DNA of 64,000 nt from JBMYTN01 sp049604415. Lineage in GTDB: Bacteria > Pseudomonadota > Alphaproteobacteria > Rhodospirillales > Rhodospirillaceae. The stretch lies in the NCBI GenBank assembly GCA_049604415.1, contig JBMYTN010000003.1, positions 120,581 to 184,580 of the forward strand, written 5' to 3'. The notes beneath the pieces were generated by a model. That model ran no database searches and had not been told where the DNA came from. It was given only the letters and a program-made list of their open reading frames with translations. A program made the position numbers and the translations under genes. This document shows, piece by piece, positions 1 through 9,494 of the stretch; within the stretch, counting starts at the first letter, position 1; every line of letters starts with the position of its first letter.

Positions 1-23
1 GCCGATGCTGCGCGCGACCGGCC

Positions 24-3000
24 TCACTCCGCAGGACTCCTGGCGCCAGTGCCGGTGGCAATGGGATCGGGAGCGCTGTCCAGCTCCTGCTGCAAGCGCT
101 GTTCTGCATCGGCCCGGGGTTTGGACAGCGGGGCGAGCAGGGCATAAAACACCGGGGCCAGGAACAGGGTGAACAGGGTGGCGAAGCCCAAGCCGCCGAA
201 CACCACCCAGCCAATGGCATGGCGGCTTTCCGCCCCGGGACCGGTCGACAGCACCAGCGGCAGGCCACCGAGCACCGTGGAGAGCATGGTCATCATCACT
301 GGGCGCAGGCGGACCACGGCGGCCTCGCGCACCGCTTCGGAGACGCTGCGTCCGGCATCGCGCAGCTGATTGGCAAATTCGACAATCAGAATGCCGTTTT
401 TGGCCATCAGCCCAATCAACATGATCAAGCCGATCTGGCTGTAAATATTCAAAGAGGTGCCGGTCAGCGCCAGGGCATAGATCGCCGCCGCCAGACCGAA
501 CGGCACCGTCAGCACCACCACCAAGGCGCTGGTCAGGCTTTCAAACTGTGCCGCCAGCACCAGCAACACCACCAGAATGGCGATGGCGAAGGTCAGTTGC
601 ACCTCGCGGGAGGTTTCCTCCAGCACGGCGGCCTCGCCAACCATTTCCACCGAAAAGCCCGGCGGCAGCATCTCATTGGCCAGGGCATAGATGCCGCTGA
701 CCGCCTCGGCCAGGGTGAAACCGTCGGACAATTCAGCATCGACCTCAATGGCGCGCTTTTGTCCGATACGGTCCAGCTCGGCGGCGATGCCTTCCTCGCG
801 GATGGTGACCACGGCGGATAGCGGGATCATCCGCCCTTCAGCCCCGGCGACGAATAGATTTTCCAGATCACCGGGATCATTGATCGCCCCTGAGACCGAT
901 TGCAGCAGGATCGGCACCGCGCGGTCGTCGATATTCAGCTCGGCGACCTCATAGCCATCGACCATGGCCCGCAAAGTGTCCCGCAGACCCTCCACCGGCA
1001 CGCCGAGATCTTCCGCCTTGCGCCGGTCAACCCGGATAGTCAGCTGTGGTTGGGTTGGTTCATAGGACAGGCGGAGGTTATTGACCCCGGGCATCTCGTC
1101 CTGCAGCCGCTCGATGAAGACATCGGAGGCTTCAGCGATGGCCGGGTAACGTGGGCCTTGGACGGCAAAGCGCAGGCCGCCCGCACTGGTCCCACGCAGG
1201 TTTAAGCTGTTGCCCGAGCCCACCCAGACCGTGGCTCCGGGGGGCGAGCCGATTAGGGCACGCACCCGATCCCTGATCTCGAACTGGCTTTCGTCGCGCT
1301 GATCCCAAGGGGCCAGGGGCAAGGACAAGAAAGCCCGGTTCGGATCCCAGCGCCCGACGATGGCATAAACACCGGTGATCAGGCCTTCCTCGACCAAGGG
1401 AGCGACCACGTCTTCCACCCGAGACACCTGGCGGTCGATATAATCGATGCCAACCCCATCGGGTCCCTTCATCGAGACAAAGAGGAACCCGCGATCCTCC
1501 GGCGGCACCAGTTCCTGATCCAGGGTTTGGTAAACGCCCCAGGCCAAACCGGCCCCCAAGACGCTGACCCCAAGCACCACCCAGGGCGCGGCCAAGGCAC
1601 GGTCGAGCAGATTGGCATAAAGGCTGGCCAAGCGCCGCCCCGTTCGGGCCAGCAGATGGGGTGAGGGCTCTGGTGGAATCTCTTCCCTTGATTTGGGCGA
1701 GGACGGCAATTTGGAGGCCATCATCGGGGCCAGAGTCAGGGCGACGAAAGAAGAAATCGCCATGGCGATGGCCAGCACAAAGCCGAATTCGGTGAACAGC
1801 CGCCCAGCCATGCCCGGCAGGAAGGCGATGGGGACGAAGACGGAGACCAGGGTGGCGGTGGTGGCCAGCACGGCGAAGAACACCTGGCGTGCCCCAAGCA
1901 CCGCTGCGGCATAGGCCCCATGGCCTTGAGCCTTCATGCGCTGGATGTTTTCCAGCACCACAATGGCGTCATCGACGATCATCCCAGTGGCCAGCACCAA
2001 GGCCAGCAGGGTCAGAATGTTGATGGAAAAGCCCAGGCCCCAGATCGCTGCCACTGTGCCGACTAGGGCGACGGGAATGGTCACCGCCGGGATCAGGGTT
2101 GGGCGCAAAGCACCCAAAAACAGCCATAGGATCCCAACCACAATCGCGGTGGTCAGCAGCAGGGTTCGCAGCACCTCGTTCACCGAGCCCTGAATGAACA
2201 GGGCGTCATCGGAGGTCACCTGGAGCCGGGCATCCCCAAGCCTGGCATTCAGGCGCTCGACGGCGGCGTGGACGCCCTCGGAAATCGCAATGGTGTTGGA
2301 CCGGGCCTGACGGATGATGTTCATGCCCACCACGGTTTGGCCATCCAGGCGGACCATGCTGACCGGATTGGCCGGGCCTTTGACCACCCGGGCCACATCG
2401 CCCAGGCTGACGTTGTCGCGCAGTTCCAGACGCTCGATCTCATCGGCCTCGGTCACTGTGGCATCGGCGCGGACGATCAACAATTGGTCGTCGGATTTAA
2501 AACTGCCCGCAGGGACATCAAACTCCGCATGCTCCAACACGGCGGCGACATCTTGGATGGTCAGCCCATAGCTGGCCAAACGCAGCGGGTCGACCAGCAC
2601 CCGGAGCACTTGCTCCCGGTCGCCAAACAGATCCACCGTGGCGACCCCGGGCACAGAGGCCAAGTTGGGGGCGATGTCATCTTCGGCCAAACGGGTCAGG
2701 TCCTGAACCGACAGGCTGTCACTGGTCAGGGCGACCCGAAGCACGGGCGAGGCATCCGCATCGGCTTTGACCACGGTGACGTCTTCGACACCGGAGGGCA
2801 ATCGGCGCTCCGCCGAGGCCACGGCTTCGCGCACATCCGCCGCAGCGGTGTTCAGATCCACATCGGGATGGAAGCTGACCCGGATGCGCAGATTGTTTTC
2901 TTCACTGGAGCTGCGGATCTCCTGCACCCCGGAGACCCGGGCCACGGCCCCTTCGAGGACGCTGGTGGCTTGGGCATCGACGGTTTCTGGGGCCGCCCCG

Positions 3001-3200
3001 GGCCAATTGGCCCGCACCGTGACCACTGGACGGTCCACATTGGGCAGCTCCCGGACCTCAACCCCGGTGATGGCAGCCAGACCAGCCAGGATGATCAGCA
3101 GATTGACCACCACGATCAGGACCGGTCGGCGCACCGCCAGGGCTGGCAGGCCAGAGGCCCGATTGGCCAAGGCCGTTCTCGGGCGGGGTGCCGCACTCAT
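24..3200 (-). CDS. RND efflux transporter permease (HAE-1/AcrB type)
   Basis: Inner-membrane proton-driven pump subunit of a tripartite efflux system. The 1058 residues match the usual length of about 1040. One transmembrane helix follows the N-terminus (about 25-45), then a large periplasmic part, a helix block around 340-500, a second periplasmic part and a second helix block around 870-1030, the duplicated RND plan. The proton-relay signature GMIVDDAIVVLEN in helix 4 has both Asp residues, and the helix 10 Lys is present in LMAKNGILIVEF, which points to drug or organic-compound efflux rather than a SecDF-type protein. The start is an ATG overlapping the stop of the upstream adaptor gene (ATGA), so the two are translationally coupled. 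Substrate unknown; no outer-membrane TolC-like gene is in view. Confidence 0.93.
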   Translation of the reverse strand: MSAAPRPRTALANRASGLPALAVRRPVLIVVVNLLIILAGLAAITGVEVRELPNVDRPVVTVRANWPGAAPETVDAQATSVLEGAVARVSGVQEIRSSSEENNLRIRVSFHPDVDLNTAAADVREAVASAERRLPSGVEDVTVVKADADASPVLRVALTSDSLSVQDLTRLAEDDIAPNLASVPGVATVDLFGDREQVLRVLVDPLRLASYGLTIQDVAAVLEHAEFDVPAGSFKSDDQLLIVRADATVTEADEIERLELRDNVSLGDVARVVKGPANPVSMVRLDGQTVVGMNIIRQARSNTIAISEGVHAAVERLNARLGDARLQVTSDDALFIQGSVNEVLRTLLLTTAIVVGILWLFLGALRPTLIPAVTIPVALVGTVAAIWGLGFSINILTLLALVLATGMIVDDAIVVLENIQRMKAQGHGAYAAAVLGARQVFFAVLATTATLVSVFVPIAFLPGMAGRLFTEFGFVLAIAMAISSFVALTLAPMMASKLPSSPKSREEIPPEPSPHLLARTGRRLASLYANLLDRALAAPWVVLGVSVLGAGLAWGVYQTLDQELVPPEDRGFLFVSMKGPDGVGIDYIDRQVSRVEDVVAPLVEEGLITGVYAIVGRWDPNRAFLSLPLAPWDQRDESQFEIRDRVRALIGSPPGATVWVGSGNSLNLRGTSAGGLRFAVQGPRYPAIAEASDVFIERLQDEMPGVNNLRLSYEPTQPQLTIRVDRRKAEDLGVPVEGLRDTLRAMVDGYEVAELNIDDRAVPILLQSVSGAINDPGDLENLFVAGAEGRMIPLSAVVTIREEGIAAELDRIGQKRAIEVDAELSDGFTLAEAVSGIYALANEMLPPGFSVEMVGEAAVLEETSREVQLTFAIAILVVLLVLAAQFESLTSALVVVLTVPFGLAAAIYALALTGTSLNIYSQIGLIMLIGLMAKNGILIVEFANQLRDAGRSVSEAVREAAVVRLRPVMMTMLSTVLGGLPLVLSTGPGAESRHAIGWVVFGGLGFATLFTLFLAPVFYALLAPLSKPRADAEQRLQQELDSAPDPIATGTGARSPAE

Positions 3201-4291
3201 GGGGAGGGCTCCAAAGCCGCGACCGGGCGTCCATTGCGGACCCGTTGCACGCCCTCGACCACCACCCGATCACCAATGGCCAGATCCCCGCCAACCAGAA
3301 CCATGCCGTCTTCCCGGCGCAGAATGTCGATAAAGGCCTGTTCGGCGATGGTCTGATCCGGATCCTCCGGTGATGGCGTCAAGCGCCAGACATAGGCCCC
3401 ATCCCGGCTCCAGAGCACGGCGACTTCGGGCACGGCAGGGCGGGCTTCGCCGGGCAGGGACAGTTGGATGGCAAAGGACATCCCCGGGCGCAGGCGGTCG
3501 TCCGGGTTGGGCAGCCGGGCCCGGACCATCAAGGTGCGGGTTTCCGGATCGACCCGGCTGTCCAGGGCCTCCACGGTGCCCTGAAGCGCCCTGTCCGGCT
3601 GGCTCCAGGCCTTTAGGGTCAGTGATGCTCCCGCCTGCAGGGCTTGGGCGAAGGCTTCCGGCAGCTCGAAATCCACATAAAGCTCGGTGCGGTCATCCAG
3701 GCTGGCGATCGCCGTATCCGTATCGACCCGATTGCCGGGATCAATATCCGAGAGACCGATGATGCCATCAAAGGGGGCGATGATGGCGCGGTGCTCCAGG
3801 GCAACGGCGGCCCGGGCCTCGGCGATGCGGGCGCGGGAGAGATCCGTGCGGGCCTCGTCCACCGCGCTGGCAGACACCGCGCCCATGGCGACGGATCGTT
3901 CAAACCGGGCCAGCAATTGGGCGGCCTGTTCGACCTCAACCCGGGCCAGCTCTGCGGCCAGGCGTTCGTCTTCGTCATCCAGGCGCAGCAGCACGGCACC
4001 TTGTTTGACCGGCTCTCCAGTGCGGAACAGAACGGCCTCAACGGTGCCCGAAGCTTTCGGGTAGAGCATCACCGAATGGGCGGCCTGGGCCGTTCCCACC
4101 GCCTCGATCTCGCGGCTGGCGGTCAGGGTTTCGACCGTTGCCACCACCACTTCGGTTGGGCCACCGCCCCGTCCGCCCCAGCCACCGCGCTGATCGCCAT
4201 CCGCATCGGCCATGCCGGTCCACAGCCAGGCCCCGGCCGCAGCGAGCCCGGCGATAGCCAGCAAAACAATAACTTGGCGGGCGATGGACAT
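3197..4291 (-). CDS. RND efflux periplasmic adaptor (membrane fusion protein)
   Basis: Periplasmic adaptor linking the RND pump to an outer-membrane channel. The 364-residue protein has an N-terminal hydrophobic anchor or signal (about 4-22), a Gly/Arg-rich linker, a lipoyl half-motif around GEPVKQGAVLLRLDDED, an alpha-hairpin, then the returning half-motif IIAPFDGIIGLSDIDPG and a beta-barrel domain, the MexA/HlyD order. The ATG at 4291 was chosen because the protein then begins directly with the hydrophobic anchor; an upstream in-frame start would add about 30 residues without signal character. It is first in the two-gene operon and overlaps the pump gene by 4 bases. The 202-base gap to the divergent allantoicase gene must hold both promoters. 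Confidence 0.9.
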   Translation of the reverse strand: MSIARQVIVLLAIAGLAAAGAWLWTGMADADGDQRGGWGGRGGGPTEVVVATVETLTASREIEAVGTAQAAHSVMLYPKASGTVEAVLFRTGEPVKQGAVLLRLDDEDERLAAELARVEVEQAAQLLARFERSVAMGAVSASAVDEARTDLSRARIAEARAAVALEHRAIIAPFDGIIGLSDIDPGNRVDTDTAIASLDDRTELYVDFELPEAFAQALQAGASLTLKAWSQPDRALQGTVEALDSRVDPETRTLMVRARLPNPDDRLRPGMSFAIQLSLPGEARPAVPEVAVLWSRDGAYVWRLTPSPEDPDQTIAEQAFIDILRREDGMVLVGGDLAIGDRVVVEGVQRVRNGRPVAALEPSP

Positions 4292-4493
4292 CAGGGCGGA
4301 TCCGGAAAAAGGTCCCAAAAACCAGGGACGTGCCGTAAAATAGGTCCACTGAGAGAAGGGATGTGTTCGGCCAGCCTTCAAGGGCCAGGATTAGAATTCG
4401 ATACAATCATACCAAACCCTTTTTTCCCCGATTTACGGGCCTATCTGTCCGAAGGTCCGCCGCAGTGTCGCGCCGCACCAGTCCAGCTGAAAA

Positions 4494-5573
4494 GTGTCTT
4501 GCCTGATGCAATCCCCCCTTGGTCCCCTGCATATCGCCCGAACCGACTATGGCCAGGCCGACATGCCCCTTCCGGTGAATAGCTTGCCAAATCTGGCCTC
4601 GGCGCGGCTGGGGGCAAAGGTGGTCTCGGTCACCGATGATTTTTTTGCCAAGGCGGATCTGATGCTGGCCGATACGCCGCCACAGTTTGATCCCGACGCC
4701 TATGACGATCATGGCAAGGAAATGGATGGCTGGGAAAGCCGCCGGAAACGGCTGCCGGGGCGCGACCATGCGGTGGTCAGGCTGGCGGTGCCGGGGACCC
4801 TGGAGCTGGTCGACATCGACACCAGTTTTTTCACCGGCAATTACCCCTTGGCCGCCGGCTTGGAAGGCTGTCACTGTGCCCCTGGGATGGATCCAGGGCC
4901 GGAAACCGCATGGGTCCCCCTTATCTCCCCGATAGCCCTGCAGGGCGACAGCCATTGTTTGGGGACTATCGTGCATCCGGAGCCCGTGAGCCATGTGCGG
5001 CTGACCCAGTTCCCCGATGGTGGCATTGCGCGGCTTCGGCTTTACGGTCTTCCTGCACCAGCGCCCCATCAGGGCGGGGACGGGCCGGTCAATTTGGCCT
5101 CTGTATTGGCAGGAGGGCGGATCCTAGGGGTCAGCAACCGGCATTACGGCACGCCCTGGCCGATCCTCTATCCCGATGCGCCAGCGAATATGGGCGATGG
5201 CTGGGAAACCGCTCGGCGGCGCGCGCCGGGCTTTGAGTGGATCCTGATCGGGCTGGGCCAGGCTGGGCATGTGCAGCGCATCGAGCTGGAGACCACCCAT
5301 TTCAAAGGCAATTACCCCAAGCTGGTCTCTGTCTCAGCCGCTCCGCTCGATCCGGCTTTGATGGCGCTGCCGGGGGCAGCGATCGCAGCAGAGTCTCTAC
5401 ATTGGACCGAAATCCTGCCCAAGACGGCGACGGGTCCGGATGGGCAATTCGGTTTTGACATCGCCCCGGGCACCGAAACCCAGATCCTGCGCCTGGATTT
5501 GCATCCGGATGGCGGCGTGGCCCGGCTGCGGGTGTTTGCTGAGCCCCTGCCACCCGCCGCGTCTTCGCTGTGA
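4494..5573 (+). CDS. alc: Allantoicase
   Basis: Hydrolyses allantoate to ureidoglycolate and urea in purine-ring degradation. The protein is a tandem duplication of a beta-sandwich domain: the first copy carries NLASARLGAKVV, MDGWESRRKR and VDIDTSFFTGNYP, the second repeats VNLASVLAGGRILGVSN, MGDGWETARRR and IELETTHFKGNYP, the typical allantoicase pattern. The start is unsettled: GTG at 4494 is given, ATG at 4506 and ATG at 4563 are in frame, and 4563 has a short AGG ahead of it and would give a length nearer family members. It is followed within 20 bases by the next enzyme of the same pathway. Family knowledge: the ureidoglycolate product is the substrate of AllA. Confidence 0.92.
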   Translation: MSCLMQSPLGPLHIARTDYGQADMPLPVNSLPNLASARLGAKVVSVTDDFFAKADLMLADTPPQFDPDAYDDHGKEMDGWESRRKRLPGRDHAVVRLAVPGTLELVDIDTSFFTGNYPLAAGLEGCHCAPGMDPGPETAWVPLISPIALQGDSHCLGTIVHPEPVSHVRLTQFPDGGIARLRLYGLPAPAPHQGGDGPVNLASVLAGGRILGVSNRHYGTPWPILYPDAPANMGDGWETARRRAPGFEWILIGLGQAGHVQRIELETTHFKGNYPKLVSVSAAPLDPALMALPGAAIAAESLHWTEILPKTATGPDGQFGFDIAPGTETQILRLDLHPDGGVARLRVFAEPLPPAASSL

Positions 5574-5593
5574 TGGCCATTGGGAGAGACGGC

Positions 5594-6133
5594 ATGATCA
5601 CACGGGACCCGACCCTCTTGCAGCCGGAGCCCCTGAGCGCGCAGGCCTTTGCGCCCTATGGCACCGTGATCGAAACCGAGGGCGTGTTTCCGATCACCAT
5701 CAATGAGGGCTTTGCCAAACGCTATGACGATTTGGCCCGGGTGCCGGTGGGCGCGGATGGCGAGACCAAGATCAGCCTGTTTCGTGCTGAGCCGCGCCCG
5801 ATGCCCATTGCCCTGACGATGATGGAGCGACATCCGCTCAGCGCGCAAGCCTTCCTGCCCATGGTTCCTGATCCTTGGTTGGTGGTGGTGGCCGATCCCG
5901 ATCAAGGTGTTGACCGCCCGGGCGCGCTGCGGGCGTTTTTGGCCCTGGGCCATCAGGGCGTGGTCTATCACCCCGGCGTTTGGCACCACCCGCTTTTGGT
6001 GCTCCGCCCCGCCAGCCTGTTTTTAGTGGTGGATCGCGCTGGCCCCGGGGCCAATTGTGACGAGGTTTCTTTGCTGGAAACCGGACAAGCTCCAATACAA
6101 ATTGCCCTGCCCAATGATGATTTCCGCATATAG
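5594..6133 (+). CDS. allA: Ureidoglycolate lyase
   Basis: Splits ureidoglycolate into glyoxylate and urea, the step after allantoicase. The 179-residue protein fits the AllA family (about 160-180), with the cupin-fold pattern LSAQAFAPYGTVIE near the N-terminus, a conserved INEGFAKRYDDLA segment, a FRAEPRP-containing strand, MERHPLSAQAFLPM, and GVVYHPGVWHHPLLVL. Upstream in-frame starts (GTG 5570, ATG 5573) overlap the alc stop, but ATG 5594 has the ribosome-binding sequence GGGAGAGA at good spacing and starts at the conserved MITRDP region. Allantoicase and AllA form a two-gene operon; allantoinase and urease genes are not in the window. Confidence 0.92.
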   Translation: MITRDPTLLQPEPLSAQAFAPYGTVIETEGVFPITINEGFAKRYDDLARVPVGADGETKISLFRAEPRPMPIALTMMERHPLSAQAFLPMVPDPWLVVVADPDQGVDRPGALRAFLALGHQGVVYHPGVWHHPLLVLRPASLFLVVDRAGPGANCDEVSLLETGQAPIQIALPNDDFRI

Positions 6134-6283
6134 AGCGTTCAGAGTGACCCCGGAGCGCCGCCAATAAGGGCTTTTGCCTTGCCGGATTGGCAAGAAGGTC
6201 CCAATTTCCAGGAAGGGATCTCCCAAAAAAGCCAAAATACGACCCGCTCCACGGGGCAAAAGGGTCGCAAGAAGGATTGCGCC

Positions 6284-8101
6284 ATGCCACTGCATGATAT
6301 GGTCGCCCGCGTCACCGCACGGGTGAAGGACCGTTCCCGAGCCTCCCGCAGCAGCTATCTTGACCGCCTGGAGCGGGCACGGCAGGAAGGCCCGCTGCGC
6401 AGCGGCTTGTCCTGCGGCAATCTGGCCCATGTGGCGGCGGCCTGTTCCGCCGGGGAGAAATCAGCCTTGGCAGAGGGCCGTGGGGCGCATCTGGGCATCA
6501 TCACCGCCTATAACGACATGCTGTCCGCCCATCAGCCTTTGGAGCGCTATCCTGAATTGATCCGCCAAGCCGCCCGCGAGGCCGGAGGCTCGGCCCAGGT
6601 GGCCGGGGGGGTGCCCGCCATGTGCGACGGGGTGACCCAAGGCCAGCCGGGCATGGAGCTCAGCCTGTTCTCCCGGGACGTGATCGCTTTGGCCTCCGCC
6701 GTCGGGCTCAGCCACAATGCCTTTGACGCCGCGCTCTATCTGGGGGTCTGCGACAAAATCGTCCCGGGCCTGGTCATCGCCGCAGCGACCTTTGGCCATC
6801 TGCCCGCCTTATTCGTGCCCGCTGGGCCGATGACCTCGGGCCTGCCCAATGATGAGAAAGCCAAAGTCCGCCAACAATTTGCCGCAGGCGAGATCGACCG
6901 TGCCGCCCTGTTGGATGCGGAAATGAAATCCTACCATGGCCCGGGCACCTGCACTTTCTATGGCACGGCCAACACCAATCAGATGCTGATGGAAGTAATG
7001 GGCCTGCATCTGCCCGGGTCCAGTTTTGTCAATGCCGGAACCCCCTTGCGCGATGCCTTAACCGTGGCAGCGACGGAGCGGGCGCTGGATATTACCGCCT
7101 TGGGCAACAATTACATCCCGGCGGGCGAGATCCTGGATGAAAAAGCCTATGTCAACGGGGTGGTGGGCCTGCATGCCACCGGGGGATCCACCAATCTGAC
7201 CCTGCATTTGATCGCCATGGCCCGGGCGTCGGGGATCCATTTGACCTGGGAGGACATGTCGGACCTGTCTGCGGTCACGCCGCTGATGGCGCGGGTTTAT
7301 CCCAATGGCATGGCTGATGTGAATCACTTCCATGCCGCCGGGGGCTTGGGCTTTTTAATCGGCGACCTGCTTGAGGCGGGCTTGCTCCATGATGATACCC
7401 TGACCGTGATGGGCCGGGGGTTGGAGCCCTATACCAAAGAACCGAAGCTCGGGGTCGATGGTGCGCTAACCTGGGAAGATGGGGCTGGCGAAAGCCTCAA
7501 TACCGGGATCCTGCGCCCGTCAGCGGAGCCCTTCCAGGCCACGGGGGGCTTGAAATTGCTGACCGGACCCTTGGGCACCGGGGTGATTAAGGTCTCTGCC
7601 GTGGCTCCGGAACGCCGGGTGATCGAAGCACCGGCCCGGGTGTTTGCCGATCAGGCCGATGTCAAAGCCGCCTTCCAGGCGGGCGAGCTCAACCGCGATG
7701 TCATCGTCGTGGTCCGTTTCCAAGGCCCCAAGGCCAATGGCATGCCGGAACTGCATTCCCTGACCCCGCCCTTGGGTGTGCTACAGGACAAAGGCTATAA
7801 GGTGGCGCTGGTGACCGATGGCCGGATGTCCGGGGCCTCGGGCAAGGTGCCTGCGGCGATCCATGTTAGCCCGGAGGCGGCGGCGGGTGGTCCCTTGGCT
7901 CTGCTGCGCGATGGGGATCTTGTACGTCTGGATGCCGAGGCCGGGGAACTGACCCTGGTCGATCCGACGGTGCTGGAGGGGCGGACCGCTGCCGCCTTCG
8001 ACCCGGACAGCAATGGCTTTGGCACCGGGCGCGAGATGTTTGCCGCCTTCCGCAATCTCGTCGGCCCAGCCGAGGATGGCGCATCGCCGCTTTACTCCTA
8101 A
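6284..8101 (+). CDS. edd: 6-phosphogluconate dehydratase
   Basis: First committed enzyme of the Entner-Doudoroff pathway; dehydrates 6-phosphogluconate to 2-keto-3-deoxy-6-phosphogluconate using an iron-sulfur cluster, in the cytoplasm. From ATG 6284 the protein has 605 residues, as in the family. Visible IlvD/Edd motifs include ITAYNDMLSAHQP, GGVPAMCDGVTQGQPGMELS, DAALYLGVCDKIVPG, GPGTCTFYGTANTNQMLME, LHATGGSTNLTLHL and VTDGRMSGASGKVPAAIH. The longer reading frame from 6179 would add 35 residues not found in the family; ATG 6284 is preceded by GAAGG at suitable distance. It is followed 67 bases later by eda, the next pathway step. Confidence 0.96.
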   Translation: MPLHDMVARVTARVKDRSRASRSSYLDRLERARQEGPLRSGLSCGNLAHVAAACSAGEKSALAEGRGAHLGIITAYNDMLSAHQPLERYPELIRQAAREAGGSAQVAGGVPAMCDGVTQGQPGMELSLFSRDVIALASAVGLSHNAFDAALYLGVCDKIVPGLVIAAATFGHLPALFVPAGPMTSGLPNDEKAKVRQQFAAGEIDRAALLDAEMKSYHGPGTCTFYGTANTNQMLMEVMGLHLPGSSFVNAGTPLRDALTVAATERALDITALGNNYIPAGEILDEKAYVNGVVGLHATGGSTNLTLHLIAMARASGIHLTWEDMSDLSAVTPLMARVYPNGMADVNHFHAAGGLGFLIGDLLEAGLLHDDTLTVMGRGLEPYTKEPKLGVDGALTWEDGAGESLNTGILRPSAEPFQATGGLKLLTGPLGTGVIKVSAVAPERRVIEAPARVFADQADVKAAFQAGELNRDVIVVVRFQGPKANGMPELHSLTPPLGVLQDKGYKVALVTDGRMSGASGKVPAAIHVSPEAAAGGPLALLRDGDLVRLDAEAGELTLVDPTVLEGRTAAAFDPDSNGFGTGREMFAAFRNLVGPAEDGASPLYS

Positions 8102-8168
8102 GCACGACCACTCCTTTTGACGCCACCCCCGGCACCAACCCTATCACCGAAGAATAGGAGCCCAACCG

Positions 8169-8828
8169 ATGACCCAGCCCGATCTGAACGCCACCGACCG
8201 CCATGCGCGCATGGCAGCGATTTGTGCCCTGGCCCCGGTGGTGCCGGTGCTTTTGGTGGATCGGGTTGAGGACGCGGTCCCCTTGGCCAAGGCGCTGACC
8301 GCCGGAGGCCTGCCGGTCTTGGAAGTCACCTTGCGCACCGAGGCGGCCTTGGACGTGATCCGGGCCATGCGGGAGGGCTGCCCGGATGCTGTGGTCGGGG
8401 TCGGGACCTTGCGGACCAAGGCCGATGTGTCTGCGGCCCTGGAGGCAGGCGCGCAATTTGGCGTCTCCCCTGGAGTGCTGCCGGAGATCCTGGACGCAGC
8501 GGAGGAAAAGAATTTTGCCCTGCTGCCGGGCACGGCCACGCCTTCTGAGATGATGTTTGCTGCCGGGGAAGGCTACCGGATCCTAAAATTGTTCCCCGCC
8601 GAGATGGTCGGTGGCCTGCCGCTCATCAAAGCGGTGTCCAGCCCGCTTGCGGACTTGAAGTTTTGTCCCACCGGTGGCATCGACGCCAAGCGCGCGGTGG
8701 ATTATCTGGCCCAGCCCAATGTGGTTTGTGTTGGCGGCTCTTGGGTTGCGCCCCGGGCCATGGTCGATGGCGGAGATTGGGCGGGCATTCAAGCCCTGGC
8801 TGCGGAGGCCGCCGCGCTGGCCCGGTAA
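8169..8828 (+). CDS. eda: KDPG aldolase (2-dehydro-3-deoxyphosphogluconate aldolase)
   Basis: Cleaves 2-keto-3-deoxy-6-phosphogluconate to pyruvate and glyceraldehyde 3-phosphate. The 219 residues form a TIM barrel with the class I aldolase features: the acid/base Glu in LPVLEVTLRT, the AQFGVSPG and TPSEMM segments, the Schiff-base Lys in ILKLFPAE and the phosphate-binding FCPTGGI and GGSW segments. AGGAG lies ahead of the ATG. It follows edd at 67 bases and is presumably cotranscribed. With zwf and pgl at 20.4-22.6 kb the full Entner-Doudoroff route is present in the window. Confidence 0.96.
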   Translation: MTQPDLNATDRHARMAAICALAPVVPVLLVDRVEDAVPLAKALTAGGLPVLEVTLRTEAALDVIRAMREGCPDAVVGVGTLRTKADVSAALEAGAQFGVSPGVLPEILDAAEEKNFALLPGTATPSEMMFAAGEGYRILKLFPAEMVGGLPLIKAVSSPLADLKFCPTGGIDAKRAVDYLAQPNVVCVGGSWVAPRAMVDGGDWAGIQALAAEAAALAR

Positions 8829-8879
8829 GCTTCGGGCGCAGGATTGAGCGGGGCAACAAGGATCAAGAAGGGGGATGGC

Positions 8880-9407
8880 ATGAAGGCTTTGATTGGGCCG
8901 TTTGGCGACAAATCGCCGCAGATCGACGAAACCGCGTGGGTTGCACCCGGGGCGGTGGTGATTGGTGATGTCACCATTGGACCGGGGACCTCGATCTGGT
9001 TTGGCGTTGCCATTCGCGGCGATGATCACTTTGTGAAAATCGGGGCCCGGACCAATGTCCAGGACGGCACCGTGATCCATGTGACCTTGGAGACCAATCC
9101 GACCATCATTGGCGATGAGGTCACCATCGGCCATGGCGCTCGGCTGCATGGCTGTACCCTTGAAGATGGCTGTCTGGTCGGGATCGGTGCCGTGGTTTTG
9201 GACGGTGCGGTGATCGAAAAAGGCGCCATGGTCGCTGCTGGCGCTTTGGTCACCCCGGGGCGGCGGGTTCCAGCGGGCGAGCTGTGGGGCGGGTCACCGG
9301 CGCGCAAGCTCCGCGATATGGGCGAGCAGGACCGTGCCTACCTTCAATGGGATGTCGAGCATTACGCAAAGATTACACCATTGTATAAAGACTCCTATCC
9401 AGGATGA
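8880..9407 (+). CDS. Gamma-carbonic anhydrase family protein
   Basis: A 175-residue left-handed beta-helix protein built from hexapeptide repeats, of the YrdA/PaaY/gamma-carbonic anhydrase type. The three expected metal-binding histidines are visible: one in DGTVIHVT and two in IGHGARLHGC. The Arg/Asp pair in AIRGDDHFVKIG also fits the family. Start ATG 8880 follows AAGAAGGGGG; an upstream in-frame start at 8844 lacks family support. Many members are annotated as carbonic anhydrases without proven activity, so the reaction is uncertain. It lies 51 bases after eda on the same strand and may be read through from it, though no pathway link is evident. Confidence 0.88.
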   Translation: MKALIGPFGDKSPQIDETAWVAPGAVVIGDVTIGPGTSIWFGVAIRGDDHFVKIGARTNVQDGTVIHVTLETNPTIIGDEVTIGHGARLHGCTLEDGCLVGIGAVVLDGAVIEKGAMVAAGALVTPGRRVPAGELWGGSPARKLRDMGEQDRAYLQWDVEHYAKITPLYKDSYPG

Positions 9408-9494
9408 CTGTACTCTGTCGTATAGGGATGGCGTGGAACACCGCGCCGTCCCTGCTGGACGGATCGGTTAGGGGATTGGGGAGCAGAACCACCG

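Noticed and set aside
2268..3356. Long plus-strand frame antisense to the RND pump gene (362 codons)
   Set aside because: High-GC codon use leaves open frames opposite real genes; composition is His/Gln/Asp/Gly-rich and has no family motif, while the minus strand encodes a complete pump.
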